The notes beneath the pieces are model-generated. The model made no database searches. It was not told the origin of the DNA and was given only the letters and a program-made list of their open reading frames with translations. From the NCBI GenBank assembly GCA_030652995.1, contig JAUSAG010000035.1, positions 62,001 through 126,000 on the forward strand: a stretch of DNA of 64,000 bases, given 5' to 3'. A program made the translations under genes and the position numbers. Positions within the stretch are counted from its first letter, which is position 1. Every line of letters begins with the position of its first letter. Of the stretch, positions 39,414 to 49,558 are shown in pieces. The DNA is from Methylotenera sp. (lineage in GTDB: Bacteria > Pseudomonadota > Gammaproteobacteria > Burkholderiales > Methylophilaceae).

Positions 39414-40913
39414 TTGTTGACCGATCCACTTAAAGACCTTAGCTTTAAAACACTGTTTGAGGCAGCGGCAGATGCCATGCTGTTGGTTAATGACAAGGGT
39501 CATATCATTCGTGCCAACGCTGTAGCACTTGATCTTCTGGGCTATTCGGAAAAAGAAATATCTAGCCTTGAGGTTGAAGAACTCATGCCAGAGGAATATC
39601 GGGCTCAGCATCACCATCATCGAAGTGCCTTTTACCGTAAGCCGGAGAAGCGCTCTATGGGGAGCGGAAAAGCGCTTTCAATACTTCGCCATAACGGCGA
39701 AGTGCTAACCGTTGATATCAGCTTGAGCCCCATGCAATCAAAACGGCAGTTTTATGTGCTGGTGACACTTCATGTTGCTGACAGACGTAACCAAGCTGAA
39801 GAAGCATTAAGAATCAGTGAAGAAAGATTAATGCTAGCAAAACAGGCCGCAGGTTTGGGGGTGTTTGATTTCGACTCCAATCACAACATTTGGTATTGGG
39901 ATGAGCGTATGCGTGAGCTTTGGGGCGCAGAGTCTAACGAAGCCATCGCGACCAAGCAGTTTTTAACCGCCATTCATCCAGAAGATCGTGCCGCTAGAGA
40001 GGCTGCACTAGACCGCTCAATTGACCCGGCAGGCAATGGTGAATACAGCGCTGAATATCGGGTAACCAACCCTGCTAACGGTGTCGAGCAATGGATATCA
40101 GCCATAGGACGCATGCATTTTGAAGATGGCGTTGCGATTAGGCTAGTGGGTGTGGCCCGTGATATTACCGAACAAAAAATACTAGAAAAAAATTGGCAAA
40201 CCCATCGTTCTGAAACTGAGGCGCTTTTTGCGCAGCAAGTAGCCTCGCAGACGGTTTCGGCCATTGCGCATGAGCTTAACCAGCCACTCGCTGCAATTTC
40301 GGCTTATAGCGAAGTTGCATTACATGCGTTACAAAATGATCATTTTGACCAAAAAAACTTAAGGCAAGCGCTTGATGGCTGTGTAAAGCAATCGCAACGC
40401 GCCGGTCGTAGCTTGCACGAATTGCTGGCTTTTTTGCAAAAAGGTGAGTTGATCACAGAAAAACTAAATCTCAACAACATCGTACTAGAGTCTTTGAACC
40501 TTGCAAAAAGTTATGGTTATGGTGAGTTTCAGCTAGAACTTCAGTTAGAGCCGGATCTACCTACCATTCTAGGCCATCGGGTTCAGATACAAAAAATACT
40601 GGTAAACCTATTAACCAACGCAGTTGAGGCAATGCGGGGTGCAGGTGTCCCTACCGCTGCCATCACCATCAAGGTAAGCACCAATGCCGAGCTCAACATG
40701 GCGCATGTAATAGTGCAAGATAGTGGTCCAGGCCTTGATGCCATCACAGCTAATCGCATATTTGAACCATTTTTTACCACCAAACATAACGGTATAGGCA
40801 TGGGGCTTGCCATTAGCCGTGCGCTAACCGAGGCCAACGGTGGAAGACTCTGGCTTGAACCTAACGTAAAAGCTGGCGCTATCTTTCATTTAACATTACC
40901 ATTTGCACCATGA
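39414..40913 (+). CDS. PAS-PAS sensor histidine kinase, FixL-like (TTG start proposed)
   Basis: PAS: MPEEYRAQHHHHRSAFYRKPEKRSMGSGKAL; second PAS; H-box AIAHELNQPLAAISAYSEVAL; HATPase ILVNLLTNAVEAM...DSGPGL...GIGMGLAISRAL. Confidence 0.93.
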   Translation: MLTDPLKDLSFKTLFEAAADAMLLVNDKGHIIRANAVALDLLGYSEKEISSLEVEELMPEEYRAQHHHHRSAFYRKPEKRSMGSGKALSILRHNGEVLTVDISLSPMQSKRQFYVLVTLHVADRRNQAEEALRISEERLMLAKQAAGLGVFDFDSNHNIWYWDERMRELWGAESNEAIATKQFLTAIHPEDRAAREAALDRSIDPAGNGEYSAEYRVTNPANGVEQWISAIGRMHFEDGVAIRLVGVARDITEQKILEKNWQTHRSETEALFAQQVASQTVSAIAHELNQPLAAISAYSEVALHALQNDHFDQKNLRQALDGCVKQSQRAGRSLHELLAFLQKGELITEKLNLNNIVLESLNLAKSYGYGEFQLELQLEPDLPTILGHRVQIQKILVNLLTNAVEAMRGAGVPTAAITIKVSTNAELNMAHVIVQDSGPGLDAITANRIFEPFFTTKHNGIGMGLAISRALTEANGGRLWLEPNVKAGAIFHLTLPFAP

Positions 40914-41530
40914 TGACTGCTAACCCGACTGTTTTTATCGTTGATGATGAGCCCGCAATCCGAGATTCTCTGACGCTGATGATTACGCAAGAGAACCTCG
41001 CCGTGATGGCATTTGAAAACGCCTATGCATTTTTAGAAGCCTGCCAAGCGGGGTGTTTAGGCTGTGCAATCGTTGATGTTCGTATGCCTGGTATGGATGG
41101 CATGCAACTACAACAAGCGCTTTTAAAGCGCAACATTCTGTTACCGATTATTTTCTTGACTGGGCACGGCGATATTCCCATGAGCGTTAAAGCGATGAAA
41201 TCTGGCGCAATGGATTTTCTCACTAAGCCAGTTTCGCGTGAAAAACTCATCTCTGCGGTGCGCTCTGCCATGCGCGAATCTGAAAAAATAACCACAGAAA
41301 GCATTCATCGTCATGATGCAAAATCTCGTCTTGCGGATCTCACCGACCGTGAACGTGATGTCATGATGCTGGCTATTCAAGGCTACCCCAACAAAGAAAT
41401 TGCCCGCCACTTAGATATCAGCCATCGTACTGTAGAAATCCACAAATCCAAGATCATGCGTAAAACTGGCGCAATTAACCTGCTTGATCTGGCTCGTATT
41501 GCCCACGAAGGTGGCTCGATAGAATCCTGA
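40910..41530 (+). CDS. FixJ-family response regulator (REC + LuxR HTH)
   Basis: TVFIVDDEPAIRDSL...CAIVDVRMPGMDGMQLQ...IIFLTGHGDIPMSVKAMKSGAMDFLTKPVSREKL; LTDRERDVMMLAIQGYPNKEIARHLDISHRTVEIHKSKIMRKTGA; 4-nt overlap with the kinase. Confidence 0.95.
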   Translation: MMTANPTVFIVDDEPAIRDSLTLMITQENLAVMAFENAYAFLEACQAGCLGCAIVDVRMPGMDGMQLQQALLKRNILLPIIFLTGHGDIPMSVKAMKSGAMDFLTKPVSREKLISAVRSAMRESEKITTESIHRHDAKSRLADLTDRERDVMMLAIQGYPNKEIARHLDISHRTVEIHKSKIMRKTGAINLLDLARIAHEGGSIES

Positions 41531-41653
41531 GCTACAAAAAAGTCATTAACTCGTAAAAAAGTTAATGATAATTCTAAGGACTTTACAGAAGCCGCATAAG
41601 CGCCACCGCTTCCATGCCTTTTGTCAAGCTTAGCAAGCTGTAAAGAAAATTCG

Positions 41654-41983
41654 TCACTCAATGCTGGAAAAATAAGTGGCAATATCCTTAATATCATTAT
41701 CGCTCAAACTGTGCCCCAGTAACGGTTGCGGTGAATAGGCATCTCGTATGCTTTGCATCGCGTTAACCAACTCATCATAAGGACGACCGCCAAGAGAAGG
41801 TACTCCCGCTTTACCGCTTTTTCCATCAGAACCATGGCAAACAATGCAACTCTGCACTTTTTTCTCCGCAGTGACATTATTTTGCTTAGCTTCTAGGGCT
41901 TTATCTTGCGTTGAGCAGCCTATAAACATGAGCAGAAATAAGCTTGGTATGTAATATTTCATTTGTTGCTCCTTTTTAAACAC
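41654..41983 (-). CDS. Small class I c-type cytochrome (exported)
   Basis: Signal/lipobox LFLLMFIGCS; haem motif CIVCH; Met ligand region HSLSDNDIKDIATYFSSIE. Confidence 0.88.
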   Translation of the reverse strand: MFKKEQQMKYYIPSLFLLMFIGCSTQDKALEAKQNNVTAEKKVQSCIVCHGSDGKSGKAGVPSLGGRPYDELVNAMQSIRDAYSPQPLLGHSLSDNDIKDIATYFSSIE

Positions 41984-42261
41984 CTTTTAGAACTAATCAA
42001 ATTAAAACGCTGTGTTTCATTGTTTAAACCAAGACATTTCAAGCTAAATTGAAGCGCGTTAATAATTACCGCGATCAATTAAACATGCTAAAAAATCTTG
42101 AGCGCTAAAACAAACACGTAACAACTCAAGTCTACTACCAGCATGATTTTAGTCTAACTAATCAACTATTTAATATACGTGCTCGCGCGGATTACTTTGT
42201 TTACAAATTCTTGATACCGTAGGCCCTATTGTGATTAAGTCTATGCTGAGAAGGTAATGCA

Positions 42262-42867
42262 ATGATGCCGTTACTAAAAGTAGAAATGAATATTTTTGAG
42301 ACAATACTGGCGAGGCGCTCAATTCGTCATTACAAAACGCAACCGGTCGATCAAGTCACTGCTCATATATTGCTAGAGGCTGCCGTTCGGGCGCCTACAG
42401 CAATGCATCGAGAGCCTTGGGCGTTTGTCATTATTCAAGATAAAGCGCTTTTCAAAAAACTGTCCGATCATGCAAAACCACTTTTTATTGCCAAGGTGAC
42501 GTCTCACCAGAGCGCCTATGAAAATCACGGCCACCTATTAGAGGCTTTTCGTAGCCCGGATTTTAATATTTTTTATAACGCTGGCACGCTTATCCTTATT
42601 TGCGGCAAAAAAACGGCGCACCCTTTTGAGGCAGATTGCTGGATGGCAGCAGAAAACCTGATGCTGGCAGCTTCTGCAATGGGGCTAGGCACATGCGTCA
42701 TTGGCAGCGCTCTGCCCGCAGTTAATGACCCTGAAGTGAAATTATCACTTGGTATTTCAAATGAATTTTCTGTGGTCGTGCCAATTATTCTGGGCTACCC
42801 AGATCAAGATGTCACACCAAATTTACGCAAGCCGCCGTTAATTCTATCCAGCATGATTGCAACATAA
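42262..42867 (+). CDS. Nitroreductase family protein
   Basis: FETILARRSIRHYKTQPVDQVTAHILLEAAVRAPTAMHREPWAFVIIQD; AAENLMLAASAMGLGTCVIGSA. Confidence 0.92.
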   Translation: MMPLLKVEMNIFETILARRSIRHYKTQPVDQVTAHILLEAAVRAPTAMHREPWAFVIIQDKALFKKLSDHAKPLFIAKVTSHQSAYENHGHLLEAFRSPDFNIFYNAGTLILICGKKTAHPFEADCWMAAENLMLAASAMGLGTCVIGSALPAVNDPEVKLSLGISNEFSVVVPIILGYPDQDVTPNLRKPPLILSSMIAT

Positions 42868-42921
42868 ACCACCACATTTAACGCCATTGTTTCATATTGT
42901 ATTTTTGATAAGGATACTGTC

Positions 42922-43374
42922 ATGTACAAACAAATTCTTTGCCCAGTAGATGGCAGTTCGTCATCAAAACGCGGCATGGTTGAGGCCATCCAACTGGCGA
43001 AAGACCAAAATGCCAAGCTCCGTTTTTTACATGTGGTTGATACTTTTTATCCGATGATGGATGTTACCGCTGGTTTAAATGTGATTGAGATTGCCGAGGC
43101 TTTAAATAAAAACGGCAAAAAGATACTTAAAAAGGCAGTAGATGCCGCCCAAAAAGAAGGTTTGACCGCCGAGGCAGAAATAAGAGAGTCCGTTGGTGAG
43201 GCTGTCGCGCAGTTTATCGTGAGTGAAGCTAAAAAATGGCCGGCTGACTTGATCGTAATTAGTACACATGGCTTGCGCGGCATTTCACGTCTGGTAATGG
43301 GAAGCGATGCTGAAACCGTAGTGCGAACCAGCCATGTACCTGTTCTACTCGTCAGAAGTCAGGCAAAAAGCTGA
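42922..43374 (+). CDS. Universal stress protein
   Basis: YKQILCPVDGSSSSKRGMVEAIQLA; DLIVISTHGLRGISRLVMGSDAETVVRTSHVPVLLVR (ATP-binding USP motif). Confidence 0.94.
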   Translation: MYKQILCPVDGSSSSKRGMVEAIQLAKDQNAKLRFLHVVDTFYPMMDVTAGLNVIEIAEALNKNGKKILKKAVDAAQKEGLTAEAEIRESVGEAVAQFIVSEAKKWPADLIVISTHGLRGISRLVMGSDAETVVRTSHVPVLLVRSQAKS

Positions 43375-43381
43375 GCAAGTG

Positions 43382-44701
43382 ATGTCAACGCAAATTAACT
43401 CAGAATATAAGCCAAGTAAGGGTCAAAACAGCATTAGTTTTACTCACCGCATTTTGCGTCGATTATTCAGGGATTACAGAGAGGCGTTTGCAATCCGTTT
43501 ATGGAACGGCAGCGTATTGCATATTGGCGATGATGCATCACCTACATTTACGCTGGGGGTTATGCACCCAGGTGTATTACGTCATTTGGTGTTGTTCCGT
43601 GACCCGATTCGTTTAGCTGAGGCCTATTTTGATGGCGAGGTTGAAGTAACGGGAGATTTTAATGCAGCAATGGGGCTACGTTATTATCTTGAGAACTTAA
43701 GACTCCCGCTCCATGAAAAACTTTTAATGGCATGCCACGCGCTTGCGTTAGGGCAGCAAAAAATTAAGTCACGCCCACAGCAGCAAGCTGTTACTAAAAA
43801 ATCAACCCATGTGACTAATCAAAACAATATTGAATCAATTGCCTTTCATTACGATGTTTCAAATGAATTTTACCGACTTTGGTTGGATGATCGCATGCTG
43901 TATTCCTGTGCCTACTTTGAAACATCGGAGCAAAATTTAGAGCGCGCTCAGTGCAATAAGCTTGATTATATCTGTCGCAAATTGCGCCTACAGGCAAACG
44001 AAAACCTGCTTGATATTGGTTGCGGATGGGGCGCGCTCGTGTGCTGGGCCGCCAAATACTACGGCGTAAAAGCCCATGGCATTACGCTTAGCCGTAACCA
44101 GTATGAATATGCCTGTGCAGAGGTAAAAAGACTGCAATTAGAAGACCAAGTCACGATAGAGTTGTGTGACTACCGTGACCTGCCACTAGCAGCAAGCTAT
44201 GACAAAGTATCCAGTATTGGCATGTTTGAACATGTTGGCCTTAAAAATTTAAGCAGCTATTTTTCAACAGTGCATCGAGTGCTTAAACCTGGTGGCTTAT
44301 TTCTAAACCATGGTATTACTTCCGATACCGCAGGCTGGAACCAAGGTGTTTCTACCCAGTTTATCAATCGCCATGTGTTCCCAGATGGCGAGCTAGATAC
44401 GGTCAGCAATATCCAGCGCAGGATGGAAGAAGCAAATTTTGAAATATTTGATGTAGAGGGCTTACGTCCGCACTATGCGCTCACATTGCGGCACTGGGTA
44501 AAGCGCCTAGAAGAACAGCGTGAAGAGGGTGTGAGCTTGGTAGGCGAGCGCACCTACCGTGTTTGGCGGCTTTATATGACTGGCTGTGCCTTGCAGTTTG
44601 AGCAGGGCGCTACTGGCATCTACCAGATTCTGGCTGAACGTAAAAAGAAGGGTTTGCCTAATTTACCGCTGACTAGGCGAGATTTATATGTAAATGATTA
44701 G
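43382..44701 (+). CDS. Cyclopropane-fatty-acyl-phospholipid synthase family methyltransferase
   Basis: SIAFHYDVSNEFYRLWLDDRMLYSCAYFETSEQNLERAQCNKLDYICRKLRLQANENLLDIGCGWGALVCWAA; start set at 43382. Confidence 0.93.
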   Translation: MSTQINSEYKPSKGQNSISFTHRILRRLFRDYREAFAIRLWNGSVLHIGDDASPTFTLGVMHPGVLRHLVLFRDPIRLAEAYFDGEVEVTGDFNAAMGLRYYLENLRLPLHEKLLMACHALALGQQKIKSRPQQQAVTKKSTHVTNQNNIESIAFHYDVSNEFYRLWLDDRMLYSCAYFETSEQNLERAQCNKLDYICRKLRLQANENLLDIGCGWGALVCWAAKYYGVKAHGITLSRNQYEYACAEVKRLQLEDQVTIELCDYRDLPLAASYDKVSSIGMFEHVGLKNLSSYFSTVHRVLKPGGLFLNHGITSDTAGWNQGVSTQFINRHVFPDGELDTVSNIQRRMEEANFEIFDVEGLRPHYALTLRHWVKRLEEQREEGVSLVGERTYRVWRLYMTGCALQFEQGATGIYQILAERKKKGLPNLPLTRRDLYVND

Positions 44702-44748
44702 AAGTAGCTTGAAGTTTATTCATTCAATAACTAGAAAAGGAAATAACC

Positions 44749-45198
44749 ATGACTATCGGAGCAATATGTAATCGTGAAGTAATCACTGTGCGGCGTGACG
44801 CCAATGTGTTGCATGCGGCCACGCTCATGCGCAAGTATCACGTAGGCGATGTAGTTGTGATTGAAGATCATAAAGGTAAATCAGTGCCGGTAGGCATAGT
44901 CACCGATCGTGACATCGTGATAGAACTGGTGGCAACAGAGCTTGATTGCAGAGTCATTACCACGGGTGACATTATGGTCAGCAATGTCAATGTTATCAAA
45001 GAGAGTGCAGGTATTTTTGAGGCGATTCAACTGATGACAAACAAAGGCATCCGACGGTTGCCGGTGGTTGATAATGAAGGCGGACTGCTAGGCATTGTGA
45101 CATTGGACGATTTATTGCAATTGCTGGCAAAAGAGTTTGGGGCACTGACCAAGTTAATCAGCCGTGAACAGAAAAATGAAATCAGTAAACGGCCTTAG
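44749..45198 (+). CDS. CBS-domain protein
   Basis: Two CBS motifs: VGDVVVIEDHKGKSVPVGIVTDRDIVIEL and KGIRRLPVVDNEGGLLGIVTLDDLLQLL. Confidence 0.93.
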   Translation: MTIGAICNREVITVRRDANVLHAATLMRKYHVGDVVVIEDHKGKSVPVGIVTDRDIVIELVATELDCRVITTGDIMVSNVNVIKESAGIFEAIQLMTNKGIRRLPVVDNEGGLLGIVTLDDLLQLLAKEFGALTKLISREQKNEISKRP

Positions 45199-45256
45199 CG
45201 CAGGCACGACCAAAAAGTGCTCCATTAATTAAAACTAAAACGAAAGGACTTATACC

Positions 45257-45757
45257 ATGAGTATCAATAAAATACCTTCAAATGCGCAATCTGCCGGTTA
45301 TGAACGTCCGCTATTTGAACGGGACACAGATGCCTACAAGGCTAAAGGCAAGTTGTCGGAGCCAACCATTTGCCCGCAGTGCGGTGCTGTGTATCATGCA
45401 GGGCGCTGGCAATGGGGTGAAGTATCTGCCAGTGCAGACCGAAAAACCTGCCCTGCTTGCCATCGCATCAACGACAATTTTCCGGCTGGTTTTGTTACGC
45501 TGGATGGGCCGTTTTTTAAAGACCATGTTCAAGAGATTATTAGCTTGATTAACAACCATGAGCAACACGAGCGCGCCGAGCACCCCCTCAAGCGCATCAT
45601 CTATATTGAACGGCAGGGTGACGCTATATTAGTCACAACAACCGACACCCATCTCGCGCGCGGCATTGGCGAGGCAGTGCGCCACGCTTATCAAGGTGAT
45701 TTAAAAGTTGACCATGTATCGGGTGAAAGCTCAGTACGTGTTCACTGGCATCGTTAG
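45257..45757 (+). CDS. BCAM0308-like protein (zinc-ribbon-like CxxC pairs)
   Basis: YERPLFERDTDAYKAKGKLSEPTICPQCGAVYHAGRWQW...KTCPACHRINDNFPAGFVTLDGPFFKDHVQEIISLINNHE; family name from memory. Confidence 0.75.
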   Translation: MSINKIPSNAQSAGYERPLFERDTDAYKAKGKLSEPTICPQCGAVYHAGRWQWGEVSASADRKTCPACHRINDNFPAGFVTLDGPFFKDHVQEIISLINNHEQHERAEHPLKRIIYIERQGDAILVTTTDTHLARGIGEAVRHAYQGDLKVDHVSGESSVRVHWHR

Positions 45758-45765
45758 GCTTTTTT

Positions 45766-45927
45766 ATGTTAAAAAATAAGTCTGCTAGGCGATTTTTATC
45801 GGTGTTGCTGGTGTTATTTGGTGCAGCACTGATATTTTTAACAACAGAGGCATGGTCTGGCGCGTTGCTGGTAACGCTAGGCGTCATCATTGAGCTAATC
45901 GGCATCGGCATGCGGCATCGAAAATAA
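45766..45927 (+). CDS. Small hydrophobic membrane protein (53 aa)
   Basis: My translation: MLKNKSARRFLSVLLVLFGAALIFLTTEAWSGALLVTLGVIIELIGIGMRHRK*; below the track length cut-off; starts 9 nt after the preceding stop. Confidence 0.7.
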   Translation: MLKNKSARRFLSVLLVLFGAALIFLTTEAWSGALLVTLGVIIELIGIGMRHRK

Positions 45928-45998
45928 CAAGGGGGATACCGTGGTGACTTATTTACCACCTTGTCATTACCATCATTGGTTGATCTTAAAAACAGCAA

Positions 45999-46037
45999 TT
46001 GCCCACGAAATGCCTGCTTATAGCATTTCGCGGGCAA
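45999..46037. terminator. Terminator-like hairpin
   Basis: TTGCCCACGAAATGC / GCATTTCGCGGGCAA, 14/15 paired; T-rich tract only in the minus reading. Confidence 0.55.
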
Positions 46038-46137
46038 CTGTTTCGCCTGATTTGATAGTTTAGTCCGTCACTCAGTCGTTCGACTAGCACTACCCATTTA
46101 AGGTAAAATGGCGTTTTACCTTAAATCCCTACCGCAC

Positions 46138-47709
46138 ATGTCTCTGCAAGAAGAAATCACCCGCCGCCGCACCTTTGCCATTATTTCTCATCCTGATGCG
46201 GGTAAAACCACGCTCACTGAGAAGCTGTTGTGGTTTGGTGGCGCGATTCAAGTCGCGGGTGAAGTACGTGGCCGCAAGGCCTCGCGCCATGCCACGTCAG
46301 ACTGGATGGAGCTTGAAAAACAACGTGGTATTTCGGTGACATCCTCCGTCATGCAGTTTCCATACCGTGAGCACATGATTAACCTGCTCGACACCCCCGG
46401 CCATGATGACTTTTCTGAAGATACTTATCGCACATTAACCGCAGTAGATTCTGCGGTGATGGTGATTGATGCAGTCAATGGTGTAGAAGCGCAAACCATC
46501 AAACTACTTAATGTATGCCGCATGCGCGATACGCCGATCATCACGTTTATCAATAAACTAGACCGTGAAAGCCGCCCGCCGATTGAGTTGCTGGATGAGA
46601 TTGAAACCACATTAGGCATGGAATGCGCGCCGATGACGTGGCCGATTGGCATGGGCAAAAGCTTCCGTGGGGTTTATAACCTCTATACCGATACTATTTC
46701 ATTTTTTGATCCGCGTGCCGAAAAAGGCACTTCAGAAATCATTCAGGGCTTGGATAATCCACGCCTAGACGAATTGCTAGGACACTTGGCGGCTGAGTTG
46801 CGCATAGACATTGAACTGGTACGTGGTGCCTCTCACGCGTTTGATAAAACGCGTTATTTAAATGGTAAACAAACCCCGGTTTACTTTGGCTCAGCAATTA
46901 ACAACTTTGGCGTGCAATCATTGCTAGATGCGGTGGTGGACTTATCCCCTGCCCCGCTTGCACGCAATACGGCAAGCCGCTTAATTGCGCCAGATGAACC
47001 TAAGTTTTCAGGCTTTGTGTTTAAAATTCAAGCCAATATGGACCCAAAACACCGCGACCGCATTGCATTTTTGCGCGTATGTTCTGGTCGTTTTGAACGC
47101 GGCATGAAGATTAAACAAGTCAGCACGGGAAAATTAATGGCGGTGAATAATGCCATCACCTTTATGGCGCAAGACCGCACCACCATGGATGAAGCGTATT
47201 CCGGTGACATTATCGGCATCCCCAACCACGGTACGATTAAAGTTGGTGATACATTTACCGAAAGTGAAGCATTAAAATTCACTGGCATTCCATCATTTGC
47301 TCCTGAGTTTTTCCGCCGTGCGCGCATTAAAAACCCAATGAAAATGAAGCAGTTACAAATTGGCCTGAAACAACTGGCAGAAGAAGGCGCAGCACAACTG
47401 TTCCGCCCACTGTTAAGTAACGATTTGATTTTAGGTGCAGTTGGCATGCTGCAATTTGAAGTTGTCGCACACCGTTTAGAGCATGAATATAGCGTGGACA
47501 TGGTGTTTGAACCTTACGACTGCTACACCGCACGCTGGCTACGCGGTAAAGATGCAGATCTTAAAGCCATTGCCGATAAATACGGTTTTAATGTAGCACT
47601 TGATGGTGCAGATGAATACGTTTACTTGGCGCCTAACCGCGTTAACCTGCAATTGGCACAAGAGCGCTACCCGGATATAGAGTTTTTAGAAACGCGTGAA
47701 ATCGCATAA
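46138..47709 (+). CDS. prfC: Peptide chain release factor 3
   Basis: [84 protein letters not shown]; start set at 46138. Confidence 0.97.
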   Translation: MSLQEEITRRRTFAIISHPDAGKTTLTEKLLWFGGAIQVAGEVRGRKASRHATSDWMELEKQRGISVTSSVMQFPYREHMINLLDTPGHDDFSEDTYRTLTAVDSAVMVIDAVNGVEAQTIKLLNVCRMRDTPIITFINKLDRESRPPIELLDEIETTLGMECAPMTWPIGMGKSFRGVYNLYTDTISFFDPRAEKGTSEIIQGLDNPRLDELLGHLAAELRIDIELVRGASHAFDKTRYLNGKQTPVYFGSAINNFGVQSLLDAVVDLSPAPLARNTASRLIAPDEPKFSGFVFKIQANMDPKHRDRIAFLRVCSGRFERGMKIKQVSTGKLMAVNNAITFMAQDRTTMDEAYSGDIIGIPNHGTIKVGDTFTESEALKFTGIPSFAPEFFRRARIKNPMKMKQLQIGLKQLAEEGAAQLFRPLLSNDLILGAVGMLQFEVVAHRLEHEYSVDMVFEPYDCYTARWLRGKDADLKAIADKYGFNVALDGADEYVYLAPNRVNLQLAQERYPDIEFLETREIA

Positions 47710-48094
47710 AGCACCTTCAGATAACTGTCCATGTGAAAGCGGCAAGCCTTACGTAGCTTGCTGCGCGCCATTTCACCAAGGCTTACCTGCACCAACGGCT
47801 GAAGCGTTGATGCGTTCGCGCTACACCGCTTATGTATTAAAGTTGGAAGCGTATCTGCTAGCAACATGGCACCCCAACACCCGCCCGCAAGCCCTTAACC
47901 TAGCCGATGACACCGCTACTAAATGGTTAGGTTTACAGATAAAACATGCTGAAATCACTGGCGAAACAACAGCAACGGTAGCGTTTGTTGCACGCTATAA
48001 AATAGGCGGAAAAGCTGAAAGAATGCATGAAATCAGCCAGTTTATCCGCTTAGACAACCATTGGCATTACTTATCAGGTGTGCATATTGATTAA
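47696..48094 (+). CDS. YchJ-like SEC-C domain protein
   Basis: [54 protein letters not shown]. Confidence 0.9.
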   Translation: MKSHKAPSDNCPCESGKPYVACCAPFHQGLPAPTAEALMRSRYTAYVLKLEAYLLATWHPNTRPQALNLADDTATKWLGLQIKHAEITGETTATVAFVARYKIGGKAERMHEISQFIRLDNHWHYLSGVHID

Positions 48095-48148
48095 TCAGCT
48101 GAATAAACCCCCACCCCACAAAACCAATTAAAAAACCACCATTTTTAC

Positions 48149-48180
48149 GTCACACTATTGTCACGCTATTGTCACGCTAC
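48149..48180. repeat. Three tandem 11-nt repeats upstream of a winged-helix-like ORF
   Basis: GTCACACTATT GTCACGCTATT GTCACGCTAC. Confidence 0.75.
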
Positions 48181-48224
48181 TTAAATAATATTCACCCTGT
48201 AAAAGTTTCTTCAGGCTTATCATC

Positions 48225-48791
48225 ATGGTGTATGAAAAATCCGCACTGGGTCACAACGAGTTCACCAGCAACAAGCGCACATTGAGTGTTAGAGAGCGTC
48301 AGGTGCTATTACTTGTGAATGGGTTACGCAACTTTGACGAATTAGAAAAGTTTTTTAAAAAAGACTTATTAATTAACACCCTAAAAAAACTAGAGTCCGA
48401 AGGCTATATTCAGCGGCCAAATGCTAAGCCAACTAGCCAAAGCGCAAGTCAGACAACACCGCCTTTCTTCGACACGCAAAACTCAATCGTCCCTATTTGC
48501 CCGAAAAAACTCATGTCCATAAAAACTATTTTAGGTGATGCATCTGATGATTACTTAGGAATGATGGGTCGTAGCATTAAATTGCGCATTGAAGCATGTA
48601 CCAATGAAACTGATTTAAAACATTGCATTTCCAGTTGGCACATGGCGATGCGCGAATCTAAGTTAGGTCGAGAATCTGCTAGTTTTTTAATGGAGCAAAT
48701 TCATCAAATACTTGAAAGTAGAATGGTCGATGCCTCGATCAATCTCACACGCTACACTCAAACACCGCTAAATTCGAGGTGGATTGATTAG
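48225..48791 (+). CDS. Hypothetical protein, possible winged-helix N-terminus
   Basis: 188 aa; LSVRERQVLLLVNGLRNFDELEKFFKKDLLINTLKKLESEGYIQRP; good length and a downstream terminator. Confidence 0.65.
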   Translation: MVYEKSALGHNEFTSNKRTLSVRERQVLLLVNGLRNFDELEKFFKKDLLINTLKKLESEGYIQRPNAKPTSQSASQTTPPFFDTQNSIVPICPKKLMSIKTILGDASDDYLGMMGRSIKLRIEACTNETDLKHCISSWHMAMRESKLGRESASFLMEQIHQILESRMVDASINLTRYTQTPLNSRWID

Positions 48792-48822
48792 AGCACCGTT
48801 CGATTTAATTACCTTCGCTAAT

Positions 48823-48856
48823 AACGCCTATTGGCAATGTTCAATAGGCGCTTTTA
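48823..48856 (+). terminator. Terminator after 48225..48791
   Basis: CGCCTATTG ... CAATAGGCG followed by CTTTTATTT. Confidence 0.75.
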
Positions 48857-48863
48857 TTTAAAG

Positions 48864-49432
48864 TTAATCGCGCTCGAACGCCTCACACAACTGGCTTAAC
48901 AATTGCCCAAAAATTGGTAGCACCTCTTCCATGCCATACGGGCTATCATCATCCGTACCTGCTATCACAAATGAAATTACCAGTTTATCCAGGTTTTCTC
49001 TAAACTCGGTCCAATGCTCGGTATCTGTGCCGGCGATCAGTTGAAATTTATTAAAGCCTGATTCAATAATTTCAATGAGTTCAGCCTCTGGTAGCCCGGC
49101 AAATAATGTTTTTGCAATGGTAATCTGAACGGCTTGAAAGTCTGGTGTCACACCTTCTTGTACTAATGGCGTGGTAAAAAATGCATAGACCAACATTGCA
49201 TAGGCTTGATACACGCTCAGCATATCAAAATTATCATTACGTTCTGCCAAAGGTGAGCGATCAGCAACCTGAATAGCTTTAAACGTCACATAACAACTTA
49301 GATAATCTGCTGCGCTAAGTGGGTCGTATTCATCTAAATTGGTGTTAGGTTTTGCTTCATCATCACGCAAAGTTGCGGCTAAACATAAGGCATGCATGAG
49401 TGTTAAGCGTTGTGAGTATTGAGTTTCCATCA
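48864..49432 (-). CDS. Hypothetical protein
   Basis: Reading from the internal ATG MMETQYSQRLTLMHALCLAATL; the longer start at 49532 reads through a REP-like repeat and is unlikely. Confidence 0.65.
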
Positions 49433-49497
49433 TAAATCCTAATGTTTGAACTTGAATAAAAAAATGTTTACCTTGTTTGCGATTACTTGATGCATCC

Positions 49498-49553
49498 CGT
49501 TCCCTGAGCCTGTCGAAGGGGACACGTTGCACCCTTCGACAAGCTCAGGAACG
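49498..49553. repeat. REP-like inverted repeat, copy 2
   Basis: CGTTCCCTGAGCCTGTCGAAGGG (49498-49520) and CCCTTCGACAAGCTCAGGAACG (49532-49553). Confidence 0.85.
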
Positions 49554-49558
49554 GAATA

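Noticed and set aside
47028-47501. 157-aa minus-strand ORF
   Set aside because: Antisense to prfC; shadow ORF.
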